Positions 53,701-63,546 of a stretch of 64,000 bases of DNA are shown one piece after another. A program made the translations under genes and the position numbers. Under the pieces are notes generated by a model. That model made no database searches, was not told the origin of the DNA, and was given only the letters and a program-made list of their open reading frames with translations. The stretch is from DASUPK01 sp963795665 (GTDB lineage: Bacteria > Actinomycetota > Thermoleophilia > Solirubrobacterales > 70-9), in contig CAWCIP010000013.1 in the NCBI GenBank assembly GCA_963795665.1, positions 62,001-126,000 on the forward strand. The letters are read 5' to 3'. How positions within the stretch are numbered: position 1 is the stretch's first letter; the number at the start of each line of letters is the position of its first letter.

Positions 53701-54375
53701 TCAGTCGAGGCCGAGCTCGTGACCGTAGTGCCGCGCGTACTCGTCTCGCTTCTCGAGCACATTCTCTACGTAGTCGCGGGTCTCGGGGAAGGCGATGTCA
53801 TCGAGGCTCAGGCTGGAGCCGCCCCAGGCGGCGACGTTCGTCTCGCCGGCGTTGTAGGCGGCCAGCGCCGCGATCTCGTTGTCGCCGAACTTCTGGATCA
53901 GGTAGTGGAGGTAGAAGGTCCCGTAACGGATGTTGATGTCGGGGTCGGAGAGGTCGTCGAACTTGAAGGTCTGTCCTCCGCTCAGGCCCTCGATCACCTT
54001 CGCCGTGCTCGGCGTGATCTGCATCAGGCCACGGGCCCCCGCGTGAGAGGTCTGATCCCGGAAATGGGACTCCGAGTAGATCACTGCCGCGATCAGGTCC
54101 GCGGGCACATCCTTCTGGGCGGCCTGCTGGCGAATGATGTCCTCGTGCTGCAGCGGCAGGGTGACCTCCTCCAACGTGCGCTGGAAGCGGTCGCTGTTGG
54201 CGATCAGGAAGCCGCCCAGCGCACCGACGATCAGTGTGCCGCCGATGACGAGAGCGCGGCGGCGGCGCTGCGAGCGACGGCGGGCCTTCGTCTGGGTCGC
54301 GCGGCGGCTCTTCGAGCGCGTGCCGCTGCGCCGCGAGCGGGTGCGCGCGGAGCGCACCGACGTGCTCGGGCTCAT
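53701..54375 (-). CDS. lytic transglycosylase (SLT fold)
   Basis: A 224-residue membrane-anchored peptidoglycan enzyme. A 40-residue strongly basic n-region precedes one helix (LVIGGTLIVGALGGFLI), then the SLT domain with catalytic Glu in YSESHF, followed by GARGLMQITPSTA, and AALAAYNAGETNV. It cuts the glycan strand leaving 1,6-anhydro ends, for growth or insertion of machinery. It overlaps coaE by 4 bases (ATGA). Confidence 0.92.
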   Translation of the reverse strand: MSPSTSVRSARTRSRRSGTRSKSRRATQTKARRRSQRRRRALVIGGTLIVGALGGFLIANSDRFQRTLEEVTLPLQHEDIIRQQAAQKDVPADLIAAVIYSESHFRDQTSHAGARGLMQITPSTAKVIEGLSGGQTFKFDDLSDPDINIRYGTFYLHYLIQKFGDNEIAALAAYNAGETNVAAWGGSSLSLDDIAFPETRDYVENVLEKRDEYARHYGHELGLD

Positions 54376-54962
54376 TCGCTCTCCCCGGTGCTCAATTCGG
54401 CAATCAACTCTTCCACCTCTCTATCCAACTCCTGGAGCGACGCATCGTTGCGGATGACGTGGTCGGCACGGCGTACCTTCTCCCCCTGGTCCAGCTGGCG
54501 CTCCTCCCTGCCCTCCAGGCCCGGCTGGCCGCGCTCCCGCAGGCGGGCGTCCCGAGTCTCGTCCCCGGCGACGACGGCCAGGGTCGCGTCGAAGGCGTCC
54601 TCCATGGCCGTCTCGAAGAGCAGGGGGACCTCGATCACCGCAATCTCGACCTCCGGCCCGAGGCTCTGCCGCCACTCCAGCACGTGCGCTCCCACCCGCG
54701 GGTGCGTGACGCTCTCGAGCCAGGCGAGCTCCTCCCTGTCCCCGAAGACGATCTCGCCGACCTTGTTGCGGTCCACCCTGCCTCCGGGGGCGATCCCATC
54801 GCCCCAGCGCTCGATCAGCGCCGCCTTCACCTGCTCGTCATCGAGGATGTCGTGTGCGACGCGGTCGGTAGACAGCGTGGCCGCGCCATGGCGCTCGAAA
54901 GCGGTCAGCGCCTCCGACTTTCCCGCCCCGATTCCCCCGGTGAGTCCTACGAAACGGGTCAA
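54372..54962 (-). CDS. coaE: dephospho-CoA kinase
   Basis: A 196-residue kinase for the last step of coenzyme A synthesis. Walker A is LTGGIGAGKSE (7-17), then STDRVAHDIL, HPRVGAHVLEW and EVPLLFET. TTG start overlaps the rpsA stop as TTGA. The order rpsA-coaE is common in actinobacteria. It completes the pathway begun by the pan genes 30 kb away. Confidence 0.95.
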   Translation of the reverse strand: MTRFVGLTGGIGAGKSEALTAFERHGAATLSTDRVAHDILDDEQVKAALIERWGDGIAPGGRVDRNKVGEIVFGDREELAWLESVTHPRVGAHVLEWRQSLGPEVEIAVIEVPLLFETAMEDAFDATLAVVAGDETRDARLRERGQPGLEGREERQLDQGEKVRRADHVIRNDASLQELDREVEELIAELSTGESE

Positions 54963-56404
54963 TCCTGTGCGGGAGGTGGCTCCTCGGCCGGAGCATCCTC
55001 CGCGGGAGGCTCCTCACTCGGGGCCTCGGCGGGCTCTTCATCCGGTGTGATCTCCTCCGGCGGGGCCTCGGGCGCCACCTCCGCCTCCGGCGCGGCTTCG
55101 GCCTCCGGCGCGGCTTCGGCCTCCGGCGCGGCTTCGGCCTCGGGCGCGGCTTCGGCCTCGGGCGCGGCATCCGCGTCGGTCTCGGGCGCCAGGTCCTCGG
55201 GCGGCTCCGCGTCCTCGATGACGACGTCGTCGCTCACCTCGCGGGTGGGGAGCTCCTGCCCCTCGACCCGCTTCACGCTCAGCGAGAGGCGGCGGCGGGA
55301 GTCGTCGACCTCGAGGATCTTCACCTGAAGCTCGTCTCCGGGGCGGACGACCTCGGCGGGGCTCTCCACGTGGTGCTGCGCGAGCTCGGAGATGTGGACC
55401 AGGCCCTCAACCCCGGGGAGGATCTGGACGAAGGCGCCGAAGGCGACGATCTTGGTGACCTTGCCGTCGACGACGTCGCCCTCCTTGTACTCGTTGAGGA
55501 CCTTCTGCCACGGGTCCTCCTGGGTCTGCTTCAGCCCCAGCGAGATGCGCTGGCGATCCCTGTCGATGTCGAGCACCTTGACCGTCACCGTGTCGCCGAT
55601 CGAGACGACCTCCGACGGATGGTTGACGTGGCTCCAGGAAAGCTCGGAGATGTGGATCAGGCCGTCGATGCCCTCGAGATCCACGAAGGCACCGAAGTCC
55701 ACGATGTTGGAGATCTTGCCCTCGACGACCTCGCCCGGCTGCAGCTTGCCCAGGATCTGCTCGCGGACCTCCTTGCGCTCCTCCTCGAGGACCGCGCGGC
55801 GGGAGAGCACGACGTTGTTGCGGGAGCGGTTGAGCTCGATCACCTTGCACTCGAGCTTCTGCCCCATGAACTCGTCGAGGTTCTGGACTCGCCGGATGTC
55901 GACCAGCGAGGCGGGCAGGAAGCCGCGCACGCCGAGGTCGAGGATCAGGCCGCCCTTGACGACCTCGATCACGGTTCCCTCGACCGGCTCGCCTGAGTCG
56001 GCGGCCTTCTCGATGCGGCGCCAGGCCTTCTCGAAGCGGGCGCGCTTCTTGGAGAGGATCAGGCGCCCCTCCTGGTCCTCCTTGGTCAGGACCAGGGCGT
56101 CGACCTCCTCGCCCAACTCGACCTCCTCCGAGGGATCGACCGACTTGCGGATGGAAAGCTCGTTGGAGGGGATGACCCCCTCCGACTTGTAGCCGATGTC
56201 GACGAGGACCTCGTCCTGGTCGATGCGGACGACCCTGCCGCTCACCACGTCCCCCTCGCTGAAGGGGTGGATGGTGGCGTCGTAGTTCGGAATGAGCTTG
56301 CCGTCGACCTCGATCAGGAAGTCATCCGAGCTCGCGGCGCCGTTGCCGGTGCTCTCCGGCGGAGCGGCCTCGGGCTCGGTCCGCTGCTCAGTTTCGGTGG
56401 TCAT
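54959..56404 (-). CDS. rpsA: ribosomal protein S1
   Basis: A 481-residue S1 with four S1 RNA-binding domains (about 48-115, 135-200, 220-285, 305-370), each with the GxVxxI-FGAFV pattern (KISNIVDFGAFVDL, KVTKIVAFGAFVQI). It helps load mRNA onto the 30S subunit, of interest beside many leaderless transcripts. The N-terminal extension and C-terminal 110 residues are acidic; the latter holds the EAAPEA repeats coded by an 18-base tandem array. Confidence 0.95.
   Translation of the reverse strand: MTTETEQRTEPEAAPPESTGNGAASSDDFLIEVDGKLIPNYDATIHPFSEGDVVSGRVVRIDQDEVLVDIGYKSEGVIPSNELSIRKSVDPSEEVELGEEVDALVLTKEDQEGRLILSKKRARFEKAWRRIEKAADSGEPVEGTVIEVVKGGLILDLGVRGFLPASLVDIRRVQNLDEFMGQKLECKVIELNRSRNNVVLSRRAVLEEERKEVREQILGKLQPGEVVEGKISNIVDFGAFVDLEGIDGLIHISELSWSHVNHPSEVVSIGDTVTVKVLDIDRDRQRISLGLKQTQEDPWQKVLNEYKEGDVVDGKVTKIVAFGAFVQILPGVEGLVHISELAQHHVESPAEVVRPGDELQVKILEVDDSRRRLSLSVKRVEGQELPTREVSDDVVIEDAEPPEDLAPETDADAAPEAEAAPEAEAAPEAEAAPEAEAAPEAEVAPEAPPEEITPDEEPAEAPSEEPPAEDAPAEEPPPAQD
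55084..55173 (-). repeat. 18-base tandem repeat in the rpsA tail
   Basis: Five head-to-tail units (55084, 55102, 55120, 55138 and 55156), the first three identical. Each codes the hexapeptide EAAPEA type. The in-frame unit can vary in number without breaking the gene. Confidence 0.85.
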
Positions 56405-56502
56405 GTCCGTCTCGGGCACGGCCGCACAGTGTGGCAGACGTATGCCTGGCGTACGGTTCCGCCGAACCGGAAGCGCCCGGGCTTCGTTTACCGTTGCGAG
56501 GG

Positions 56503-57675
56503 ATGCCGAAACGCCAGACGAAGCGAGGCGACGAGCGTACTCCGCTGAGCGGGAACCACGACGTGATCGTCTGTGGGGCGAGCTTCGCGGGCCTGACCGT
56601 GGCACGGCAGCTGGCCGGGTCCGGGGCGAACGTGCTCGTGCTCGACCGCTACGAGATCGGCGAGCGCCAGACCTCCGCCTGCGGCGTCCCCACCGCCTGG
56701 CTGGAGACGATGGGCCTCGAGGCCTCAGCCAGGCAGGAGTTCGGCGAGCTCGTGGTCCACACCCCGCGCGGTACCTCGCGCTACCAGCTCCCGTGGACCT
56801 TCTCCACCTTCGACTACCGCGAGCTCTGCCGTCTGCTCTGGGAACAGTGCGACGGCCGGTTCGAGACCGCCAAGGTCGACGGGCGCACCGGCGAGACGGT
56901 TCACACCGACCGCGGCGACGTCTCGGCGCCACTGATCGTGGACGCTCTCGGCTGGCGGCGAATCCTCGCCTCGGATGGTGGCTACCAGCCACCAGATGCG
57001 CCGCTTTCGCGCGGGCTCGAGGTCCATCCCCACGGAGGCGGGGACGACCTCGAGGTCTGGATCGACCGCCGCTACGTCCCGGCAGGCTACGGCTGGAGCT
57101 TCCCCGCGCGCGACGAGCAGCGGATCGGCGTCGGCTCCTTCGATCCGCGCTTCCACGTCAAGGACACGACGGTTCTGCTCGCCGACGACCTGGAGCGCCC
57201 CGCCGTCCGCTACCAGGGCAACTGGATCCCGCACAAGCTCCGCCCCGGAACGGAGGACGGCATCTTCTTCGTCGGCGACTCGGCCGGCCACTGCATACCG
57301 CTGACGGCCGAAGGGATCAGGACGGCCTTCTACTTCGGCATCAAGCTGGGCGACGAGCTGCGCGCGGTCGTCGCCGGCGAGCGGGACCGCGATGCGGCCC
57401 TGCACAACTACGCCGAGTTCGTCGACGCGCACGAGTGGAAGTTCCGCTGGATGCTCCGCGCGCAGAAGCTGCTCCCCAAGCTCCCGGCGCGCGTGCAGCG
57501 AGCCGTGATCCGCGCCTGCGGCCGAAAGCGCTTCGTCGACTGGGCCTTCGGCCACTACCTCCGCATCGCCCCGCCGGAGTTCGCGAACGGTTCAGGTCCA
57601 CGGCTTCGCCATCAGGTCGCGGCCACAAGCGGCCGCCCATCGCAAGTCGCTACGGGCTCCGCCCTCCGCTCCTAA
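56503..57675 (+). CDS. geranylgeranyl-reductase-type FAD oxidoreductase
   Basis: A 390-residue flavoprotein of the GGR/FixC group. FAD motifs are VIVCGASFAGLTVARQLA (about 21-38) with the following LDRYEIGERQTSACG, and FVGDSAGHCIPLTAEGIRTA near 268. Family members reduce isoprenoid double bonds of lipids or quinones. The last 25 residues (from HQVAATSGRPSQVATG onward) are coded by the dispersed repeat and are not part of the fold. A TACCGT -10 lies 8 bases before the ATG, with GAGGG as a weak ribosome site. Confidence 0.88.
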   Translation: MPKRQTKRGDERTPLSGNHDVIVCGASFAGLTVARQLAGSGANVLVLDRYEIGERQTSACGVPTAWLETMGLEASARQEFGELVVHTPRGTSRYQLPWTFSTFDYRELCRLLWEQCDGRFETAKVDGRTGETVHTDRGDVSAPLIVDALGWRRILASDGGYQPPDAPLSRGLEVHPHGGGDDLEVWIDRRYVPAGYGWSFPARDEQRIGVGSFDPRFHVKDTTVLLADDLERPAVRYQGNWIPHKLRPGTEDGIFFVGDSAGHCIPLTAEGIRTAFYFGIKLGDELRAVVAGERDRDAALHNYAEFVDAHEWKFRWMLRAQKLLPKLPARVQRAVIRACGRKRFVDWAFGHYLRIAPPEFANGSGPRLRHQVAATSGRPSQVATGSALRS

Positions 57676-57699
57676 GTGGAGCGGCCTGGTGGCCGCTAG
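57601..57699 (+). repeat. dispersed palindromic repeat, copy B
   Basis: The fullest copy. Core 57620-57699 matches copy A (6264-6343) at 73 of 80 positions, with hairpins GGGC..GCCC, CGCTCC-TAAGT-GGAGCG and AGCGGCC-TGGT-GGCCGCT. It codes the C-terminal tail and stop of the flavoprotein on the plus strand and the stop of the YdcZ gene on the minus strand. Confidence 0.8.
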
Positions 57700-58133
57700 C
57701 GCACGACCAGGTAAGTGCCGGCGAGCAGGAGGACGACGCCCGACACTCGGCTCGCCGTCAGCGGCTCCTGATCGAGGCCGAGGAAGCCGATCCGATCCAG
57801 CACCACGGAGGCGGTGAGCTGGCCCGTGACGGTCGCCGCCGCGACCGCGCCGGCCCCGATCTGGCTGACCAGGACGAGCGCCGAGAAGACGTACGCCGCA
57901 CCGAGCGCGCCGCCGAGCAGGTAGTACCACTGGACGTGGGCCACCTCGCCGATGCCACCGGCCTTGCCGCTGAACGTCACGATCGCGCCCAGCAGCAGGG
58001 TCCCGACCGCAAAGGAGACCGTCGCCGCCGCGAAGCTGCCGGTCGACTTGCCCAGCCCTGCGTTGATCGGCGCCTGCAGGGCGATGCAGCCGCCGACGAG
58101 GGCCATGATCAGGACCGCGAATCCCCTGTCCAT
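57696..58133 (-). CDS. YdcZ/DUF606-type DMT transporter
   Basis: A 145-residue protein with five helices, half the size of EamA pairs. It opens FAVLIMALVGGCIALQAPINAGLGKSTGS, the DUF606 signature, and ends GVVLLLAGTYLVV. Such half-size units work as dimers in the drug/metabolite transporter superfamily. Its stop codon is the CTAG end of the dispersed repeat. Substrate unknown. Confidence 0.88.
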   Translation of the reverse strand: MDRGFAVLIMALVGGCIALQAPINAGLGKSTGSFAAATVSFAVGTLLLGAIVTFSGKAGGIGEVAHVQWYYLLGGALGAAYVFSALVLVSQIGAGAVAAATVTGQLTASVVLDRIGFLGLDQEPLTASRVSGVVLLLAGTYLVVR

Positions 58134-58162
58134 GGCCGGATCCTCTCAGACGATCGGCGTGT

Positions 58163-60811
58163 CTACTTCGCGGCCAGCCAGTCCTTGCCGACGCCGACGT
58201 CGACCGCCAGCGGCGGATCGAGATCGAAGGCGCCGCACATTGCCTTCTCGACCAGCTTGGAGGCAGCTTCCATCTCGTCCGTCGGTCCCTCGAAGAGGAG
58301 CTCGTCATGGATCTGGAGAACCAGGCGGGTCTCCAGGTCCGACTTCTCGAGCTGGCGCTGGGCCTCGACCATCGCGATCTTGATGATGTCCGCGGAGGTG
58401 CCCTGGATCGGCATGTTGACCGCGAGGCGCTCGCCCTGTCCTCGGACCTGGGGCCGGCCTGAGCGGAGCTCCGGGATCGGGCGGCGACGGCCGAGCAGCG
58501 TGCTCACGTAGCCGTGCTCCTTCGCGGATTCCACCGTGTCGGTGATGTAGCGCTTGACCGCCGGGAAGCGCTCGAAATAGCGGTCGATGTAGGCGCCCGC
58601 CTCCTCCTGCTCGATGTTGAGGCGGTCGGCCAGGCCGTACGCGGAGAGGCCATACGCGATGCCGTAGTTGACCATCTTCGCCTTCGAGCGCTCGCCGGGA
58701 GTCACCTTCTTCGGGTCGGAGCCGAGCACCTCCGCGGCGGTGGCAGCGTGGATGTCCTCCCCGCGGGCGAAGATCTCCCGCAGCGCTTCCTCGCCGGCGA
58801 TGTGGGCGAGGATCCGGAGCTCGATCTGGTTGTAGTCGGCCGAGAGGAGCCGGTGGCCGCGCGGTGCGACGAAGCAGGAGCGGATCGGGCGGCCCTCCTC
58901 GGTGCGGATCGGGATGTTCTGGAGGTTCGGATTCGTGCTCGACAGCCGTCCCGTCGCTGTCGCGGTCTGGTTGAACGTGGTGTGCAGCCGCCCGGTGTCC
59001 GCGTCGATCAGCTCGGGTAGCGCATCCAGGTAGGTGCTCTTCAGCTTGGTGAGCTCGCGCCACTGCTCGACCTTCGCGACGATCTCGTGCTCGTCCCGGA
59101 TCTGGGAGAGGACGCGGGCGTCGGTGGAGAAGCCCGTCTTGCCGCGGCGCTTCTTCGTGAGACCGAGCTCGTCGAAGAAGACCTCCGCCAGCTGCTGCGG
59201 GGAGCCGATCGTGAACTCGTGGCCGGCCAGCTCGAAGATCTCGGCCTGCAGGGTCTCGATCCGCTGCTCGAAGCCCTCGCCGATGTCCGCGAGACGCTTC
59301 TGGTCGAGCAGCACTCCCACCTGCTCCATCGCCGCGAGCACCTCGATCAGCGGCATCTCGACCTCGTCCATCAGCTTCTCCAGCCCGCCCTCCTTGATCC
59401 CCGTTCTCTGCAGCTGGGCGATCTCCCAGACGAGGCGGGCCTCCGCCGCGGGATCGGGTGGCGGCTCCTCCCCCAGCTCGAGCTGGTCGCCGTCCGCGCC
59501 GTCCGACTCCTTCGCGGCGGCGGCGAGGCCACGCTGGGCGGCGATGTCGACCAGGTCGTAGGTGCGACGCGCCGGATCGAGCAGGTAGGCGCCGACCATC
59601 GTGTCGTGGCGCAGGTCCAGGCCGGCCGGACCGGCTGCGGCGAGCACGCCGTGCCGGGCGCCCCCGCCGAGGCTCTTCAGATCGTGGCCGATCAGCTTGC
59701 GCTTGCCAAGGGATTCGGCCAGGGCGGACAGATCGGGACACGCGCCCTCGACGAGGTGCTTGCCGTCATAGCCCGACCAGGTGTCCCCCGCGATCGCCAG
59801 CGCGACCTCTCCCTCGGCCAGGTCGCCGATCGAGCCCTCTCGCGCGGTGGCGTCGAGCTCCTCCTCGACCTTCCCCTCGGGGACGAAGTCCGCGCCCAGC
59901 TCCTCCTCCAGGCGCTGCAGGATCACGCGGAGCTCGAACTCGCGCGCGACCTCGCGCAGCCGGCCGCGATCCATCTTCTTCGACATCAGCTCGTCGAGGT
60001 CGAGCTCGATGTCGATGTCGGTGATGGCGGTCGCGAGCTGCTTGGAGACGCGCGCGTCCTCGGCGTGGTTGGTGAGGTTCTCCTTGCGCTTGGCGCCCGA
60101 GATCTTGTCGACGTTGGCGAGCACGCTCTCGAGATCCCCGTACTCCTGGAGCAGCTGGGCGGCGGTCTTGTCGCCGATCCCGGGGACGCCGGGGATGTTG
60201 TCCGAGGTGTCGCCCTTCAGCCCGATCAGGTCCGTGACCAGCTCGGGCGGGACGCCGTAGCGCTCGACCACGCCATCGCGGTCGTAGATCTTGGTGTCGG
60301 TCACCCCGCGGGAGGTGGTCATCACCCGAACCCCGTCCTCGACCAGCTGGTAGACGTCGCGGTCGCCGGAGACGACCATCACGTCCAGGTTCTGCTCTCG
60401 GGCCCGTTTGGTCAGCGAGGCGATCACGTCGTCGGCCTCGAAGCCGTCCACCTTGATATTGGTGAAGCCGAAGGCCTCGGCCAGTGGCATCAGGTGCGGC
60501 CACTGGTCGCGCAGCAGGTCCGGGCGCGGCTTGCGCTGGGACTTGTAGGGCTCGTAGGTGAGCTCGCGGCCGGACCAGCCAGCGTCCCAGCAGACGACAA
60601 CGGCCGCCGGATCGAAGTCGATCAGCATCTTGGCGAACATCGAGGCAAGCCCGTAGATGGCGTTGGTCGGGCGCCCGTCGTGGGTCGCGATCGACTCCGG
60701 CAACGCAAAGAAAGCCCGGTAGGCGAGCGAATTGCCGTCGATCAGGAAGAGCTCGCCGTCCGGCGTCTTGGCCCCCTTCTTCGCGCCGGCCTTCGTCTTG
60801 GTCGCGGGCAT
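58163..60811 (-). CDS. polA: DNA polymerase I
   Basis: A complete 882-residue PolI: N-terminal 5'-3' exonuclease (LFLIDGNSLAYRAFFALP; DADD-type acidic residues in GFEADDVIA and SGDRDVYQL), a 3'-5' exonuclease-like domain (about 320-450) lacking the DxE metal motif, thus without proofreading, and the polymerase with motif A LSADYNQIELRI, O helix RSKAKMVNYGIAYG and motif C QIHDELL. Tyr716 replaces the Phe of Taq/E. coli (F667 of Taq), the change that lowers discrimination against dideoxynucleotides; known in mycobacterial PolI. ATG start with leaderless -10. Confidence 0.96.
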   Translation of the reverse strand: MPATKTKAGAKKGAKTPDGELFLIDGNSLAYRAFFALPESIATHDGRPTNAIYGLASMFAKMLIDFDPAAVVVCWDAGWSGRELTYEPYKSQRKPRPDLLRDQWPHLMPLAEAFGFTNIKVDGFEADDVIASLTKRAREQNLDVMVVSGDRDVYQLVEDGVRVMTTSRGVTDTKIYDRDGVVERYGVPPELVTDLIGLKGDTSDNIPGVPGIGDKTAAQLLQEYGDLESVLANVDKISGAKRKENLTNHAEDARVSKQLATAITDIDIELDLDELMSKKMDRGRLREVAREFELRVILQRLEEELGADFVPEGKVEEELDATAREGSIGDLAEGEVALAIAGDTWSGYDGKHLVEGACPDLSALAESLGKRKLIGHDLKSLGGGARHGVLAAAGPAGLDLRHDTMVGAYLLDPARRTYDLVDIAAQRGLAAAAKESDGADGDQLELGEEPPPDPAAEARLVWEIAQLQRTGIKEGGLEKLMDEVEMPLIEVLAAMEQVGVLLDQKRLADIGEGFEQRIETLQAEIFELAGHEFTIGSPQQLAEVFFDELGLTKKRRGKTGFSTDARVLSQIRDEHEIVAKVEQWRELTKLKSTYLDALPELIDADTGRLHTTFNQTATATGRLSSTNPNLQNIPIRTEEGRPIRSCFVAPRGHRLLSADYNQIELRILAHIAGEEALREIFARGEDIHAATAAEVLGSDPKKVTPGERSKAKMVNYGIAYGLSAYGLADRLNIEQEEAGAYIDRYFERFPAVKRYITDTVESAKEHGYVSTLLGRRRPIPELRSGRPQVRGQGERLAVNMPIQGTSADIIKIAMVEAQRQLEKSDLETRLVLQIHDELLFEGPTDEMEAASKLVEKAMCGAFDLDPPLAVDVGVGKDWLAAK

Positions 60812-60817
60812 ACCCCG

Positions 60818-60823
60818 ATCCTA
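60818..60823 (-). promoter_or_regulatory. -10 element TAGGAT, leaderless promoter of polA
   Basis: Minus-strand TAGGAT, 6 bases before the ATG at 60811; five positions agree or are permitted in TANNNT. Confidence 0.45.
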
Positions 60824-60850
60824 CGCGCCGCCGTAGTCGACGCCGGCGAG

Positions 60851-61927
60851 CTAGTGCGCGGGGACCCGCAGCTTTCGGCTCAGCGTCCTGACGTTGCCCT
60901 GACCGTCCCCCATCGTCAGCTTCACGGTGACCCGCTTCCCCGCCAGGCGGTGGCCGATCGGGAACGACAGAGTTCGCTTCCCGGGCGCATAGCCCTTGGT
61001 GCGGCGCTTGGCCCGGGCCTGCTTCCCGCGCTTCAGCACGCCGCTCACGGCCACGTACTCGCGGGCCTTGATCCGCGCCTTCAGGCGAGCCTGGGCGCCC
61101 CTGAGGTCGAAATGGACGGAGGCGAGCGACGCGGCCACGGAGGAGTCGACCTTCTCACCGGGACGGAGCTCGTAGAACCCCTGCGGCGGATTGGCGTTGA
61201 CGACCCGCCCGGGCTCGCAGGTTGCGCGAAACGGCGCGAAGCGGGTGGCTGGATGGTGGGCCGTGAACCGGTAGACCCCGGCGGGCACCACTGGCCAGAC
61301 AACGCCCCCGTCGATCGAGGAGTCGGTTCGCGAAGCGTCGGGGATGACCGACTCGTTGAAGTAGACGGGGTTGGGCAGCGCCGGGCTCGCGTCGGCAGTC
61401 GCCCCTGCGACCCCGTGTGCACCGTAGGCGACGAAGTCGTTGAAGCTGAGATCGCGCACATTGACGGTGCTGAAGGTGGAGACGACCGCGCAGTCGACGA
61501 GCTGGTTGTTCGCGTCGCGCGGTGCCTTGAGGATCAACGCAAGCCCGTTGTAGGCCGCGTCGGTCGGCATCTGGAAGTTGGCCCGCTCGAGGTCCCTGCC
61601 CTGGCCGACGTAGGTCTGCAGGTAGATCCGGTGGTGGCCGGCGGCGTCGGCATAGGGCGTGAACTTGGTGCCGTCGGGAACCAGGAGGTCATAGCTGCCA
61701 TCCGGCCCCGTTTGCGCGCTCAGGCCCGGGAGCTCAGCGACCCGTACGGTGGCCCCCGGTATCGGGGTCTGGTCGTCGAACGTGTAGACGGTCCCGCGGA
61801 CGTTTATGGGCGGCAGACCCGCCTTCTTCTTCGCCAGTGCATCATCCGGAGCGGTCAGGAAGAGCAGGGCGAAGAGCGCGGCGACGGTTGCCACACCGGT
61901 GGCGCGGCCGTGCGGGGCGCGGGACAT
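60851..61927 (-). CDS. secreted protein with carboxypeptidase-regulatory-like domain
   Basis: A 358-residue exported protein: signal peptide 1-32, then a beta-sandwich regulatory-like domain (VRGTVYTFDDQTPIPGATVRVAE ... GPDGSYDLLVPDG) at about 42-120, and a C-terminal region with two Cys and several strands ending LSRKLRVPA. A basic stretch (LKRGKQARAKRRTKG) sits near 295. The middle region (TFSTVNVRDLSFNDFVAYG) is similar to no family I can name. Strong AAAGGAG ribosome site. Adhesion or scaffold role possible. Confidence 0.78.
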   Translation of the reverse strand: MSRAPHGRATGVATVAALFALLFLTAPDDALAKKKAGLPPINVRGTVYTFDDQTPIPGATVRVAELPGLSAQTGPDGSYDLLVPDGTKFTPYADAAGHHRIYLQTYVGQGRDLERANFQMPTDAAYNGLALILKAPRDANNQLVDCAVVSTFSTVNVRDLSFNDFVAYGAHGVAGATADASPALPNPVYFNESVIPDASRTDSSIDGGVVWPVVPAGVYRFTAHHPATRFAPFRATCEPGRVVNANPPQGFYELRPGEKVDSSVAASLASVHFDLRGAQARLKARIKAREYVAVSGVLKRGKQARAKRRTKGYAPGKRTLSFPIGHRLAGKRVTVKLTMGDGQGNVRTLSRKLRVPAH

Positions 61928-62046
61928 CTACGAACTCCTTTTCGTCGAGCCTCTGGGATCGAATCGCCGCCTCTGGACAGTCCCTGCCGAGCGACGCCGG
62001 CCAGCGTAGCGGCTCGGCGGAACGCGGCCAGACCAGCGCCGCTGCC

Positions 62047-62052
62047 TATGAT
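62047..62052 (+). promoter_or_regulatory. -10 element TATGAT for malic enzyme
   Basis: TATGAT, 5 of 6 to consensus, 9 bases before the ATG at 62062, giving a leader of only two or three bases at most. Confidence 0.5.
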
Positions 62053-62061
62053 CCGCTCGCC

Positions 62062-63526
<1,465 letters not shown>

Positions 63527-63546
<20 letters not shown>

